A program made the position numbers and the translations under genes. DNA of 48,379 nucleotides from assembly GCA_023384455.1 (NCBI GenBank), contig JAHDWH010000015.1, positions 1 to 48,379 on the forward strand. The letters run 5' to 3'. This document shows positions 14,269 through 23,365 of the stretch, in pieces; positions within the stretch are counted from its first letter, which is position 1; each line of letters begins with the position of its first letter. The DNA is from Caldilineaceae bacterium. Its GTDB lineage: Bacteria > Chloroflexota > Anaerolineae > Caldilineales > Caldilineaceae. The notes beneath the pieces were generated by a model. That model saw only the letters and a program-made list of their open reading frames with translations, had not been told where the DNA came from and searched no databases.

Positions 14269-14934
14269 CTACCCATTCGCCAGATGCAACACCAACTCAA
14301 CCTTTCGCCAGATTTCCTCCCCTTCCGGCGCGTCGTCCCACAGATGAAAGTGGGGAAACATTGTGCCGTGCCAATCGGCAGGGGTGTTGTGGGTGGCGAG
14401 TTTGCCCACCCGGGGCGGCGATTCGACCACCTGTGGATATTCCTGATAGAACAAGAGCAGGTCCTCGTGGATGGTAATCAGGCAGTATTTGTCAAAGTTG
14501 CCTGGCTTCTCCTCCTGCATCTGGTAGTGGTAGAAAATATAGCTGCTCACCATCTCCGGCTTCAGCCGGGTGAGCCGGGCGCGCACATTGTCCGGCGGGG
14601 ACTTGCGCTGCCAATCGTCGGTGTTGCGGGGTTCGCCGCAGTGGAAGATGTCCATCATCGGCACAAAGTGACGGGGCTGGGTATCGCCGGGCCAGCTTTC
14701 CAACAGATTGCCCATCTCTCCCGCCAGATCGTCGGGCGACAGTCCTGCATCCGTCGTCTCGTAATAGACGAAGAAGTGACGTTCCCAGCCAAAGACGCTG
14801 GCGGTGAGCAGACGACCATCAGAAAGCAGAGCGCCCAAAGCATCGGAACGGGCGCGCCAGGCCGCGGCGGTAGCGGCTTCCTGACCGGGGCGGCATTGGG
14901 ATCGGTAGACGAAGCGGTGAAGGGGTTGACTCAT
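14269..14934 (-). CDS. unknown protein, possible dimeric alpha/beta-barrel, next to beta-glucosidase
   Basis: A 221-residue protein from ATG 14934 (MSQPLHRFVYRSQCRPGQE). The N-terminal half (RFVYRSQCRPG ... LLTASVFGWERHFFVYYETTDAG) has the beta-alpha-beta pattern of ferredoxin-like dimeric barrels such as L-rhamnose mutarotase. The C-terminal half (WRKVELVLHLANG at the end) is not recognised. The start overlaps the beta-glucosidase stop as ATGA, so the two are translationally coupled and probably work in the same carbohydrate pathway; a sugar-anomer or sugar-binding role would fit. Function is unproven. Confidence 0.65.
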   Translation of the reverse strand: MSQPLHRFVYRSQCRPGQEAATAAAWRARSDALGALLSDGRLLTASVFGWERHFFVYYETTDAGLSPDDLAGEMGNLLESWPGDTQPRHFVPMMDIFHCGEPRNTDDWQRKSPPDNVRARLTRLKPEMVSSYIFYHYQMQEEKPGNFDKYCLITIHEDLLLFYQEYPQVVESPPRVGKLATHNTPADWHGTMFPHFHLWDDAPEGEEIWRKVELVLHLANG

Positions 14935-16253
14935 AACGGCTCCTGGGGTAGATGCTGATTGAGAAGGGAAGCGGGAATGGCGTTGGCCTGGGCAATCGCG
15001 GCATAGACCGCCGCGCTGGGGCGGGGCGTGCGTTCCTGAGTGACCGGGTCCATCTCGAAAAGCCCAAAGCGGAGACCCCAGCCCTCGGCCCATTCGAAAT
15101 TGTCCACCAGCGTCCAGTGGAAATAGCCTCGCACATCGCAGCCGCTGGCAATCGCCCGCTGCAACGCGGTCAGATGGGCCACCAGCCAGCGGGCCCGCTG
15201 ACCGTCATCCCGGTCCGGCAGCCCATTTTCCGTGATATAAATGGGCAGGTCCGGACGAAAGCGGCGCACCTCCTGGCAGAGCTGATAGAGTCCTTCCGGG
15301 TCATACTGGCTGAATGGCCCTTCCCGCCCGGAATCCGAATGTTCGGCGTTGGGCAGATGGGTCACCTTCCCAAACATCTGGCTGGGATCGAGGCTGAAAC
15401 GGATGTAGTCCCGGGTGTAATAGTTCAGCCCAATGTAGTCCAGAGTCTTCGCCAGCCGACCGTCGCGCCGGTTCAGGGAAAGGGGAGGGCGCAGCCAGCC
15501 GTCATCTGTGGCCGCCACCCAGAGATGCTCGAAAAGCCAACGGCGCAGACCCGCGGCATAGCGATCCAGCCGATTGCCGGGCCGGAAGCCAGCGCTGAGA
15601 CGTACGTGCTTGGCATAGCCTACTCGCGCGTCCGGCTGATGGGCGTGGATGGCGTGATAGGCTTCGGCGTGGGCAAAGAGCAGATGGCGCATCACCCCCA
15701 TTGCCAGAGGGAAATTGCTCTTGCCGGGCGGCCAATTGCCCAGAAACCAGCCCTGGGCGATCAACACCAGCGGCTCGTTGATGGTTGCCCAGAAGTCGCA
15801 CAGATCGCCCAGGGCGCGGGTGGCAAAGTCCACATAGCGGCGGAAGAAGGCCACGCTGGCCCCATTCTCCCAGCCGCCCATCCGGGTAAACCAGAGCGGC
15901 TCGGTAAAGTGGTGCAGGGTGACCAGAGGCGTCATCCCCCGACGGCGCAGACCGTCCAGCATCTCCCGGTAGCGGTCGATGGCCGCGTGGTCAAAGCGGC
16001 CCGGCTGCGGCTCGATGCGGCTCCACTCCAGACTGAGCCGGTGGGCGTTGAGTCCCAACCCAGCCATGCGGTCGAAGTCGGCCTCGGCGTTGCGCCACCA
16101 GTCACAGGCCAGGCCGCTGCGGTCCCCGTGCCAGACAGCGCCGGGCTGCTGCTCGAAAGCCCACCACTGGTTGTTGCTATTGTCGCCCTCCACCTGATGG
16201 GAAGCCGAGGCAGTGCCCCAGAGAAAGTGGGGCGGGAAGGAAAGAGTTGTCAT
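14931..16253 (-). CDS. beta-glucosidase, glycoside hydrolase family 1
   Basis: A 440-residue (beta/alpha)8-barrel enzyme starting MTTLSFPPHFLWGTASASHQVEG, the GH1 N-terminal signature. The acid/base Glu160 lies in FWATINEP, and the nucleophile Glu342 in PIYITENGLPD. It hydrolyses beta-linked glucosides or related beta-glycosides with retention of configuration. No signal peptide is visible, so it acts in the cytoplasm on imported oligosaccharides. The length is normal. It is coupled (ATGA overlap) to a 221-residue unknown gene. No sugar transporter is adjacent, and the exact substrate cannot be read. Confidence 0.93.
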   Translation of the reverse strand: MTTLSFPPHFLWGTASASHQVEGDNSNNQWWAFEQQPGAVWHGDRSGLACDWWRNAEADFDRMAGLGLNAHRLSLEWSRIEPQPGRFDHAAIDRYREMLDGLRRRGMTPLVTLHHFTEPLWFTRMGGWENGASVAFFRRYVDFATRALGDLCDFWATINEPLVLIAQGWFLGNWPPGKSNFPLAMGVMRHLLFAHAEAYHAIHAHQPDARVGYAKHVRLSAGFRPGNRLDRYAAGLRRWLFEHLWVAATDDGWLRPPLSLNRRDGRLAKTLDYIGLNYYTRDYIRFSLDPSQMFGKVTHLPNAEHSDSGREGPFSQYDPEGLYQLCQEVRRFRPDLPIYITENGLPDRDDGQRARWLVAHLTALQRAIASGCDVRGYFHWTLVDNFEWAEGWGLRFGLFEMDPVTQERTPRPSAAVYAAIAQANAIPASLLNQHLPQEPL

Positions 16254-16356
16254 AGGGGGTTGGGGATTGGGGACTAGGGATTGGGGGCTAGGGACTGGGG
16301 ACTGGGAAGCGGAGTTCCAATCCCCGATCCCCGTTCCCCAGTCTCCGATCCCCGCT
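16254..16356. repeat. ggggatt/ggggact microsatellite-like tract with inverted half
   Basis: The left half is a run of 'ttggggattggggactaggg' units; the right half is their approximate reverse complement (caatccccgatccccgttcc...). The tract could fold into a long G/C hairpin or G-quadruplexes. It fills the gap between the dCMP deaminase stop and the beta-glucosidase start. Confidence 0.6.
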
Positions 16357-16818
16357 CTACGGTTGATAAACGGTGTCGGCGGGCCGCTGGCGGGGCAGAT
16401 GTTCCAGAGCGACCCCAGCTTCGGTCAGAAAGCGGCGGCTGTTTTCGTCGGGATAGTTGCCGGCGTAGACCACCCGGCGGATGCCTGCGTTGATAATCAT
16501 TTTGGCGCAGGTGAGGCAGGGCTGGTGGGTGACGTAGACCGTCGAACCCGCGGTATTCACCCCGTGCAGCGCGGCCTGGATGATGGCGTTCTGCTCCGCG
16601 TGGAGGGTGCGCACACAGTGGCCGTCGATGAGCAGGTGGCCCACCTCGTCGCAATGGGCCAGACCTGCCGGCGCGCCATTGTAGCCGGTGGTCAGAATGC
16701 GCCGATCCCGCACAATCACCGCGCCCACGTGGGCGCGGTCACAGGTGCTGCGTTCGGCCACGCCAAAGGCAATGTGGATAAAATAATCGTCCCAGGAGGG
16801 GCGGGAGGGATGGGGCAT
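16357..16818 (-). CDS. deoxycytidylate (dCMP) deaminase family protein
   Basis: A 153-residue zinc-dependent deaminase: WDDYFIHIAFGVAERSTCDRAHVGAVIVRDRRILTTGYNGAP is the ComEB/dCMP deaminase N-terminus. The zinc site is HAEQNAI (His73, catalytic Glu75) plus PCLTC (Cys101, Cys104). It converts dCMP to dUMP for thymidylate synthesis. The length is typical of the bacterial enzyme. A similar fold occurs in tRNA or cytidine deaminases, but the N-terminal block and NAGIRRVVYAGNY favour dCMP deaminase. It is followed on the same strand by the beta-glucosidase after a repeat tract. Confidence 0.9.
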   Translation of the reverse strand: MPHPSRPSWDDYFIHIAFGVAERSTCDRAHVGAVIVRDRRILTTGYNGAPAGLAHCDEVGHLLIDGHCVRTLHAEQNAIIQAALHGVNTAGSTVYVTHQPCLTCAKMIINAGIRRVVYAGNYPDENSRRFLTEAGVALEHLPRQRPADTVYQP

Positions 16819-16850
16819 ATTTTAAAATCCATTCAATCCAACCTATGGAT

Positions 16851-17591
16851 TTATCCAGTCAGCGTGCGCCAGGTATCTTGCGGGTGCTTTTTGGCGACGC
16901 CATTCGGCGAACGTTTGCTGGCCGCCTCGGCCGCGTAAGGGTCATAGAGCAGATCGGCCAGAATCGCCAGGGCATCTTCGCTCTTTGTACAGGCCAGATA
17001 CGTAAATTTTCGCATATCCTGCTCGGGCTGAAACCAGTTGCGCCGGGGCATTCGCACCGTATGTGCCACCCGCAGACCGGGCAGGCTTTCCCTGCCAAAG
17101 CGGATTTCCCCCCAGCCAATCTCTACGATGGCATCGGGTTTGAAAAAACAGTACCACATCCCGTGCTGATTCTTCGCCGAACGGCCCACCCCCAGAAAAG
17201 ATGTGGGCTGGCTCAGACAGATGACCGCGTGCTCCCGGCTGGGAAAGGTGCGGAAAAATCCCTGCAACCAGGCGAAGTGCTGATGCCGATTTTCTACACC
17301 GAAATAGCCACTGGCCCAGACAGACAGTTTGGCCGAGGAGGGAAGGATGGCCGGTGTGACCAGGGGCATCTCGCCGGGCAGAAAATCCACAAAATCTTTG
17401 GTCTGCCAGTAGAGATAACCCGCGATCAGGCCCACAAAGAGCAGCAGCGAGACCTCGGCTGTGAACCATCCGCCGGGCAGCCAGCCGAGCAGGGCAGCCC
17501 CACTGATCAGCAAAAGATCGAACTGTAGCCAGCGCAAAAAGTCTTGACCGGCGAATTTGTGACGGGCCATTCCATAGAAGAGTCTACCCAC
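16851..17591 (-). CDS. membrane-anchored protein of unknown function
   Basis: A 246-residue protein with two adjacent N-terminal transmembrane helices (about residues 24-43 and 45-63, the last ending in GLIAGYLYW), followed by a soluble cytoplasmic domain of about 180 residues. That domain contains LPSSAKLSVWASGYFGVENRHQHFAWLQGFFRTFPSREHAVICLS and an aromatic beta-rich stretch, and may be PH-like, but I cannot assign a family. MARHKFAGQD (ATG 17570) is an alternative start. It lies 32 bp upstream of the dCMP deaminase gene, so they may share a transcript. Confidence 0.65.
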   Translation of the reverse strand: MGRLFYGMARHKFAGQDFLRWLQFDLLLISGAALLGWLPGGWFTAEVSLLLFVGLIAGYLYWQTKDFVDFLPGEMPLVTPAILPSSAKLSVWASGYFGVENRHQHFAWLQGFFRTFPSREHAVICLSQPTSFLGVGRSAKNQHGMWYCFFKPDAIVEIGWGEIRFGRESLPGLRVAHTVRMPRRNWFQPEQDMRKFTYLACTKSEDALAILADLLYDPYAAEAASKRSPNGVAKKHPQDTWRTLTG

Positions 17592-17615
17592 GTTCTGTCT
17601 CCACAGAAGTTTCTA

Positions 17616-17652
17616 TCAAAAAGAGCCTCACCGGGTCCGGCAAGGCTCTTTA
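17616..17652 (-). terminator. rho-independent terminator downstream of ftsH
   Basis: On the minus strand the hairpin is aaagagccttgccgg/ccggtgaggctctttt, with a GC-rich stem and a run of T immediately after. It lies about 140 bases 3' of the ftsH stop, beyond the C/G-tract repeat, and just before the next minus-strand gene. Confidence 0.7.
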
Positions 17653-17659
17653 CGAGTAA

Positions 17660-17752
17660 AACTGCTCACCCCCTCCCAACCTCCCCACAGTGGGGGAGGA
17701 GTCGAGCCTGTTCCTTCCCTGGAATGGGTAGGGGTAGGGTGGGGTGGCCGAA
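17660..17752. repeat. C/G-tract dispersed repeat, copy 2
   Basis: An inverted copy of 2190-2285, with the pairing tracts 'ccccctcccaacctcccc' and 'gtgggggaggag'. It lies between the ftsH stop and its terminator-like hairpin. Confidence 0.65.
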
Positions 17753-17793
17753 CTGTTTCCTTTACGATTGACATTCGTTGGAAGAGAGGTGGT

Positions 17794-19761
17794 TCAGGCC
17801 GGTGCGGGCAGGCTTCCGCCCAGCTCCAGCCCTTTGTCCCGGCCTTCGCCTTCCCGCTTGCGCTCGTCGTCACTGATGCTGGGTTGGGCGCGTTCGTTGC
17901 GATTGAGGGCCGGTATACCAGTGGGCGGCTGCTCTAGCACCTGTTCACCCCGCATAATCGCTTCAAATTCCAACCTGTTCAGTGTTTCCACCTCCAGCAG
18001 ACGCTGGGCCACGGCGTCCAATTTATCCCGCTGGTCATTCAAAATCTGATGGGTGCGTTGATAGGCTTCATCTACCAGTCCCCGCACCTCTTCGTCAATC
18101 TCCTGGGCCACTTTGTCGCTATAGTTGCGGCTTTCGCCCAGGCTGCGGCCCAGGAAGATCATCTCATCCCGTTCGCCATATTGGATCGGACCCATCCGTT
18201 CGCTCATCCCCCATTGGGTTACCATTGCCCGAGCCATATCCGTCACCCGTTCCAAATCGTTGCTGGCTCCGGTGGTAATGTCACCGAAACGGACCTCTTC
18301 GGCCACCCGGCCTCCCAGCAGTGCGGCCAGTTGTGCCTTAAATTTGTCCCGACTGGTCAAGTGGGATTCTTCTTCGGGGATAGGCATTGTATAGCCCCCG
18401 GCCATGCCCCGGGGCACAATCGTCACTTTATGAACCGGGTCGTGTTCCGGAATGGCATACATAATTACTGCGTGGCCCGCCTCGTGGTAGGCAACGATCT
18501 CTTTCTCTTTGGGGGTGATCAACCGGCTGCGCCGCTCCGGCCCGGCGATGACCCGCTCGATGGCTTCCTGGAATTCGGCCATACCGATGGAACGCCGGTT
18601 GCGCCGGGCGGCCAAAATAGCTGCCTCGTTGACCAGATTTTCAATGTCTGCGCCCACAAAACCGGGGGTCTGCTTGGCAACCACATCCAGATTCACGTCG
18701 GTAGCCAGGGGCTTGCCTTTGATGTGGACGTTGAGAATGGCCCGCCGCCCCTTCACATCCGGTGCATCCATCGTCACCCGCCGGTCAAAGCGACCAGGAC
18801 GCAGCAGAGCCGGGTCCAGAATATCGGGCCGGTTGGTAGCGGCGATCAGAATGATATTGACATCCGTGTCGAAGCCGTCCATCTCTACCAGGATCTGGTT
18901 GAGGGTCTGCTCCCGCTCGTCATTGGAGCCGCCCAGACCAGAGCCGCGATTACGCCCCACCGCGTCGATTTCGTCGATGAAAATAATACAGGGGGAATTT
19001 TTCTTGGCCTGCTCGAAGAGATCCCGCACCCGGCTGGCCCCCACGCCCACAAACATCTCGACAAATTCGGAGCCAGAGATGCTGAAGAAGGGGACACCTG
19101 CTTCGCCAGAGACCGCCTTTGCCATCAGAGTTTTACCGGTTCCCGGCGGTCCTACCAGCAGCACACCTTTGGGAATGCGTGCGCCCAGGTTGGCAAATTT
19201 TTGGGGTTCCTTGAGAAATTCAACAACTTCGGCCAGTTCCTGTTTGGCCTCGTCGCTGCCAGCCACATCGCCAAAAGTAACAGTGGGCTTGTCTCCCGTA
19301 AACATTCGGGCGCGACTTTTGCCAAAGCTGAAAGCCTGATTGCCCGCGCCCTGGGCCTGACGCAGAATAAAGATGAAGAAGACAGCAATCAGCAGTATGG
19401 GGAGAAAGGCGAAGAGAACACCGCTATAGATTTCCCAGCCGCTGGGTGCTTCCACAAGCAGATTGACCATTGCAATCTGCTCGTCGGTCACATTCAAATT
19501 GCGGAGCATCTCTACCAGGCTGACACCGCTCTCTTTACGCGAGCGCATTTGTCCCAGAGATTTTTCGATAACGATTATATCGTCATTGTGTACTTTAATC
19601 TCTCTCACCTGACCGCCACGCACCAATTCGGCCACTTCAGCGATGGAGACTGTTTCCAAAACGGTATTGTTACGATTGCCGAAAATAGTGTAGAGAAACG
19701 CTCCCAGGGCGACGAACAACAGAAAATAGATCAGCCCATTGCGAAATCGTTTGGAATCCAT
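17794..19761 (-). CDS. ftsH: ATP-dependent zinc metalloprotease FtsH
   Basis: A 655-residue membrane-bound AAA+ protease that degrades misassembled membrane proteins and regulatory proteins as a hexamer. The order is: TM helix (about 10-28), extracytoplasmic domain (30-110), TM helix (112-134), AAA+ module with Walker A GPPGTGKT (204-211), Walker B IIFIDE (259-264) and the second region of homology ending RPGRFDRR, then the M41 peptidase with HEAGH (426-430). The pore motif [14 protein letters not shown] is intact. Length and order are normal. A strong promoter candidate lies at 19859-19887, giving a leader of about 95 bases. The tail is acidic and proline-rich. Confidence 0.97.
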   Translation of the reverse strand: MDSKRFRNGLIYFLLFVALGAFLYTIFGNRNNTVLETVSIAEVAELVRGGQVREIKVHNDDIIVIEKSLGQMRSRKESGVSLVEMLRNLNVTDEQIAMVNLLVEAPSGWEIYSGVLFAFLPILLIAVFFIFILRQAQGAGNQAFSFGKSRARMFTGDKPTVTFGDVAGSDEAKQELAEVVEFLKEPQKFANLGARIPKGVLLVGPPGTGKTLMAKAVSGEAGVPFFSISGSEFVEMFVGVGASRVRDLFEQAKKNSPCIIFIDEIDAVGRNRGSGLGGSNDEREQTLNQILVEMDGFDTDVNIILIAATNRPDILDPALLRPGRFDRRVTMDAPDVKGRRAILNVHIKGKPLATDVNLDVVAKQTPGFVGADIENLVNEAAILAARRNRRSIGMAEFQEAIERVIAGPERRSRLITPKEKEIVAYHEAGHAVIMYAIPEHDPVHKVTIVPRGMAGGYTMPIPEEESHLTSRDKFKAQLAALLGGRVAEEVRFGDITTGASNDLERVTDMARAMVTQWGMSERMGPIQYGERDEMIFLGRSLGESRNYSDKVAQEIDEEVRGLVDEAYQRTHQILNDQRDKLDAVAQRLLEVETLNRLEFEAIMRGEQVLEQPPTGIPALNRNERAQPSISDDERKREGEGRDKGLELGGSLPAPA

Positions 19762-19858
19762 TTTTTTACTCGTTGGTCAGGCGGCGAACAGGCGCAACGA
19801 TTGCCCCTATTCCGGTGGTGGTCCTGTTCGCCTCAGTCAGGAGAACGGGACCATTTGC

Positions 19859-19887
19859 AGTGTAGCACAGCCGTTCAGGTACGTCAA
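19859..19887 (-). promoter_or_regulatory. candidate sigma70 promoter of ftsH
   Basis: On the minus strand, TTGACG (19882-19887) is followed after exactly 17 bases by TACACT (19859-19864). The -35 matches 5 of 6 consensus bases and the -10 matches 4 of 6. It lies upstream of the ftsH start, in the gap after the metallophosphoesterase gene. Confidence 0.55.
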
Positions 19888-20024
19888 ACAAAATTGCGAA
19901 GTTTACCTTTCCCTGCATTCTGTTCGTAGCACTCTACCACATCCGCAGCGAGTGACGCAGTAGGGTGGCTTCCAACAGGAAATCAGTCTGCGAAATTGCT
20001 TTGGTTGGCTGTACGCCCGCCAGG

Positions 20025-20906
20025 CTATACCCCAGGCTGAAGCGTAAACAGTGTGATTTCCGGGCGACAGTTGAGGCGAAAAGGCAGGGGCCAAACCCCC
20101 AGTCCCCGGTTTGTATAGACCTGCATCTGACCCACCCGGTACAGGCCGATGGGGTAGCGCTCGCCAAAGCGGGGCAGGATGGGGGCCCGGGTGCAGAGAC
20201 CGACCCCGTCGGGCATAGCGGAGGGGATACGCACCTGTCCGCCGTGGCTGTGACCGCTGAACTGGACCGCCACCGGTGCGTCAGCCCGCACCACCCGGTC
20301 AACGAAATCTGGCTCGTGGGCCAGCAGCAGGGAGAGAGCGCTGGTGGGGACATCCGTCAGCGCGGCGCGGATGTCAGGATGCCCGCTCCAGAAGTCATCC
20401 ACACCGGCCACAAATAGACCGGGCAATGCCTCCCTGCCCTGATTGACGAGTAAGTGTACAGGCGTCTCGGCCAGAAAATCGGTGACAGTCGCCCGGTCGG
20501 TCCACAGGTCGTGGTTGCCCAGGATGGCGTAGGTGGGCGCAGTCAGCATTCTCAACGGCTCTATCAATTCTGTGGCAAGACGGACAAAATCCCCAGGCTG
20601 TCGGGAGATGTGAGTCACATAATCACCAGTGAGGAAGACCAAATCGGGTGCCAGCCGGTTGACCCGTGTCACGGCGTCCAGCAGCTTCTCCGGCCCGGTG
20701 TATTTGCCCAGATGAATGTCGGAGAATTGGGCGATGCGCACACCGGTCAGATTGTCCGGCAGATTGGGAATGGCAAGGGGCTGCTCCACCACCTCCACCC
20801 AATTGGGTTCCAGCAGACGGCTGTACCCGTAGCCTGCCGCGCCCGATAGAGCCAGACCACCAGCCAATTGCAGAAAACGACGGCGGGAAAAAAGGGGAGT
20901 TCTCAT
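20025..20906 (-). CDS. Tat-exported calcineurin-like metallophosphoesterase
   Basis: A 293-residue protein from ATG 20906. The N-terminus MRTPLFSRRRFLQLAGGLALSG is a twin-arginine signal (SRRRFLQ plus a hydrophobic stretch). The phosphoesterase core shows all metal-binding blocks: FSDIHLG, LTGDYV, ILGNHDLW, LLLAHEP and FSGHSHGGQ. It resembles YkuE/YaeI-type enzymes that act outside the membrane on phosphodiesters or phospholipid-like substrates; the exact substrate is unknown. The Tat signal links it functionally to the Tat machinery represented by tatA at 2292-2525. It ends about 120 bp before the ftsH promoter. The first Met of the longer frame, six codons upstream, is less likely. Confidence 0.9.
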   Translation of the reverse strand: MRTPLFSRRRFLQLAGGLALSGAAGYGYSRLLEPNWVEVVEQPLAIPNLPDNLTGVRIAQFSDIHLGKYTGPEKLLDAVTRVNRLAPDLVFLTGDYVTHISRQPGDFVRLATELIEPLRMLTAPTYAILGNHDLWTDRATVTDFLAETPVHLLVNQGREALPGLFVAGVDDFWSGHPDIRAALTDVPTSALSLLLAHEPDFVDRVVRADAPVAVQFSGHSHGGQVRIPSAMPDGVGLCTRAPILPRFGERYPIGLYRVGQMQVYTNRGLGVWPLPFRLNCRPEITLFTLQPGV

Positions 20907-20974
20907 GTGGTCAAAACGCAACAAAGAACAGATGAGTTCCGGGCGGGTGGCAGGTAGCAGATAGCAACACTCGC

Positions 20975-21010
20975 CTCACCCCTTCACCCTGTCACCCCCT
21001 CACCCTGTCA
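20975..21010. repeat. short tandem repeat (caccctgtcacccc)
   Basis: Two to three degenerate copies of a caccctgtcacccc unit between the TrmH-family gene and the metallophosphoesterase gene. It is low-complexity intergenic sequence with no visible function. Confidence 0.4.
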
Positions 21011-21829
21011 CCTCCCCACCCCCCGTTGGCGCACCACCTCGTAGAGTAACAACGCGGTGGATGTTGCCAGGTTCAGGCTGTCGGCCACGCCGTACATAGG
21101 AATTGTGACAGTGGCATCCGCCGCCGCCAGCCATTCAGCACCCAACCCCTCCGCCTCGCTGCCGGTGACAATCGCCAGCGGACCTGTCAGGTCGGTTGCG
21201 GTGTAGATGGCCGTGGCGTCCGGTGTGGCGGCCACAGATGCGATCCCCCGCGCCTTCAGCCAGGCAATGACCGCGCCGGTGGGGGCTTCGGCCACGGGCA
21301 CAGTGAAACGGGTGCCCAGGCTGGCGCGGATCACATTCGGGTTGTGCAAATCCGTGCCCCCGGCGCAGAGGATCAGCCCGTCCACCCCGGCCGCGTCGGC
21401 TGTACGCAGGATGGCACCCACATTGCCCGGCTTCTCTGCGCCTTCCACCACCACCAGAAAGGGATTGGCCGAAAGGGGCAGGTCGTTCAGGGCCGTCTGT
21501 GTATAGGGGATGACGAGGAGAAGGCCGCCGCTGTCACCCCGCACAGCAATTTTGGCGAATACATCGGGTGTGACTGTGGCGTAATGTGAATTGCGAATTG
21601 CGAATTGCGTGGCGAGTCGATGGGCGACGTCCTGATCTTCCGCTGCGGTCAACTCTGGGCAGATGTAAACTTCGGCGGGGACGACGCCCGCGTCCAGACA
21701 GCGGCGCACCTCCCGGCTGCCTTCCACAATTGTCCGCTGTTCCCGCTCCCGATGGCGGCGGTTGGTCGAGAGGCGCACCACATTTTTAATGCGGGGATTG
21801 CTGACGCTGCTGATTGGGGCAGTTGCCAT
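21008..21829 (-). CDS. TrmH/SpoU-family RNA 2'-O-methyltransferase
   Basis: A 273-residue SPOUT methyltransferase. The N-terminal RNA-binding domain is ISSVSNPRIKNVVRLSTNRRHREREQRTIVEGSREVRRCL. The knotted SAM-binding domain shows motif 1 (VVVEGAEKPGNVGAILRTADAAGVDGLIL), motif 2 (LAIVTGSEAEGLGAEWL) and motif 3 (IPMYGVADSLNLATSTALLLYEV). Such enzymes methylate ribose 2'-OH in 23S rRNA or tRNA; the target nucleotide cannot be read. A 'gaattgc' microsatellite (21588-21609) lies within the coding region, giving a local AIRNSHYA segment at the linker between the domains. It starts 9 bp after the MFS gene stop, so the two are likely co-transcribed. Confidence 0.92.
   Translation of the reverse strand: MATAPISSVSNPRIKNVVRLSTNRRHREREQRTIVEGSREVRRCLDAGVVPAEVYICPELTAAEDQDVAHRLATQFAIRNSHYATVTPDVFAKIAVRGDSGGLLLVIPYTQTALNDLPLSANPFLVVVEGAEKPGNVGAILRTADAAGVDGLILCAGGTDLHNPNVIRASLGTRFTVPVAEAPTGAVIAWLKARGIASVAATPDATAIYTATDLTGPLAIVTGSEAEGLGAEWLAAADATVTIPMYGVADSLNLATSTALLLYEVVRQRGVGR
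21588..21609. repeat. (gaattgc)n microsatellite inside the TrmH-family gene
   Basis: Three units of gaattgc in tandem, in frame within the gene. A longer run of the same unit lies at 45611-45641, inside the start of the 15-heme cytochrome gene. Confidence 0.7.
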
Positions 21830-21838
21830 TGATTTCTC

Positions 21839-23365
21839 TCAGTCGGCGGATTGTGGCTCTGTCACGGGAGAAAGAGCCAGGCTATCTTCCTTGCCCCCAA
21901 AAAAGCGCCAGAAAAGCAGAATCCCAGCCAGATAGATGACCGCCATCAGCAGGAAGGGCAGGGCAAAATTGCCGGCAGCCATCATCTGCGCGCCGGCATA
22001 GCCCGCCAACCCGGAAAGAGCAGCCGCCAGTGCCAGTTGCAAGCCCACTTGGGTTCCTCGCTCCTGGGGATCGAGGATTTCCATAGCAAAGGCGGCCTGC
22101 ACCGGTGACGCCATATTGGAAAAGGTGAGCCGGGCGATATGGGCCAGTCCGGCTACGGTAAAGACCGAACCCAGCGCACCGCCCACATCCCCGGAAAAGG
22201 CGATGAGCAGAATAAAGGGAATGGCGATGAGCCGGGTTGCTGCCACAGCAGTCACTTTGCCCAACCGGGCCGCCAACAGGGGGGCCAGGAATGCGCCCAC
22301 CACCAGGAATGCCTGGCCCGCGGCAAAGGTCGCGCCGATCTCCACTTCCGAACTGCCCAGCCCTTCGCTGAAGAAGACATTCATCAGCGGCAGGGCAAAA
22401 CCTGCGCCCAGGGCCAGCAGCACTTCCGGTGCGGTCAAGCGCAGAATGCGGTCCGGGTGTTTGATGGCAGAAAAGAGTTGACGCAGACCGGGCGCTTTTG
22501 CCCGATCGGTGGCGGACTGTTGCAGAAGCACCGCGGGGATGAGCGAAGCAAACCAGCCCCCAATACCCAGATAGGCCACTGTACGGTACAGCCCGACCAG
22601 ATTGCCCCCATCGGCCCCGGCAAAGAGAAGGGGAACCAGCCCGGCCAGGGCCGAACCGATAATCGCCGCGGCCGTGCGCGCCCCGCCCGCCACGCTGAAA
22701 AGGTGGACCCGCTCGAAGTCCTCCGAGTTCTCGGCCATAAAGGCTGGCTCTGCCACCCCGTGCAGCGAACCGAAAACGCCGCCGACAAATCCAGTTACCA
22801 GAATAATCGTGGGGTCACTGGTCGAGATGGCGATGAGTGACATCACCGCGCCCAGGCCATCGCCCAGCACAAAGGAGAGTTTGCGCCCGATACGATCCGA
22901 AATGATGCCGGCGGGCAGGGCGAAGATGGCCGAAGCGGCCGCAGCCAGCAGGATACGCAAGCCGACAAAGGCCACATCGAAACCGACAGCCAGCAGGTAG
23001 AGATTGAAGAGCACCATCCACGTACCGTAAATGACATCCATTCCGACGACGTGAATCATATAGAGCCGGGCATTGCGGCTGAACATACGCATTTTGGCGA
23101 TATAACCGGCAAAACCGCTCTGTCCGGCAAAAGCCGCAGCCCGGTTGCTGCCCGGTGTGGGCGGTTGGCCGCTAAAGAGCACCCATCCCACAGCCACAAT
23201 TACCACCAGGCCAAAGGCCAAAAAGCCCCAGGCCAACGCACCGGCCAGGGCCATCGTCTCCGGGTCGCCGCCGTGGGCCCGGGCCACAGGCGAGCCAACG
23301 AGCCATAGAAACAAAAAGAGAAGCAAGACACGCAACAATCGGGAACGCAGGGTGGGTGCTGTCAC
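21839..23365 (-). CDS. major facilitator superfamily transporter with N-terminal signal-like extension
   Basis: A 508-residue polytopic protein. I chose the GTG at 23365 because GGAGG lies 7 bases upstream; the frame is open further but reads poorly. The N-terminus, RVLLLFLFLWLVGSPVARAHGG, looks like a cleavable signal peptide. It is followed by an extra helix (AWGFLAFGLVVIVAVGWVLF) and then about 12 helices of an MFS domain with the loop motif GIISDRIGRKLSF between helices 2 and 3. The transported substrate is unknown; the family includes drug and metabolite exporters. It is upstream of, and 9 bp from, the TrmH-family gene. A palindrome (23472-23510) lies in the divergent intergenic region. 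Confidence 0.85.
   Translation of the reverse strand: MTAPTLRSRLLRVLLLFLFLWLVGSPVARAHGGDPETMALAGALAWGFLAFGLVVIVAVGWVLFSGQPPTPGSNRAAAFAGQSGFAGYIAKMRMFSRNARLYMIHVVGMDVIYGTWMVLFNLYLLAVGFDVAFVGLRILLAAAASAIFALPAGIISDRIGRKLSFVLGDGLGAVMSLIAISTSDPTIILVTGFVGGVFGSLHGVAEPAFMAENSEDFERVHLFSVAGGARTAAAIIGSALAGLVPLLFAGADGGNLVGLYRTVAYLGIGGWFASLIPAVLLQQSATDRAKAPGLRQLFSAIKHPDRILRLTAPEVLLALGAGFALPLMNVFFSEGLGSSEVEIGATFAAGQAFLVVGAFLAPLLAARLGKVTAVAATRLIAIPFILLIAFSGDVGGALGSVFTVAGLAHIARLTFSNMASPVQAAFAMEILDPQERGTQVGLQLALAAALSGLAGYAGAQMMAAGNFALPFLLMAVIYLAGILLFWRFFGGKEDSLALSPVTEPQSAD

Noticed and set aside
16254-16356. Terminator between the dCMP deaminase and beta-glucosidase genes
   Set aside because: The tract can fold but is made of long degenerate G- and C-rich repeats without a T-run; it is better described as a microsatellite-like repeat.
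18049-19929. Long plus-strand open frame opposite ftsH
   Set aside because: Antisense artefact of ftsH; no start signal or protein family seen.
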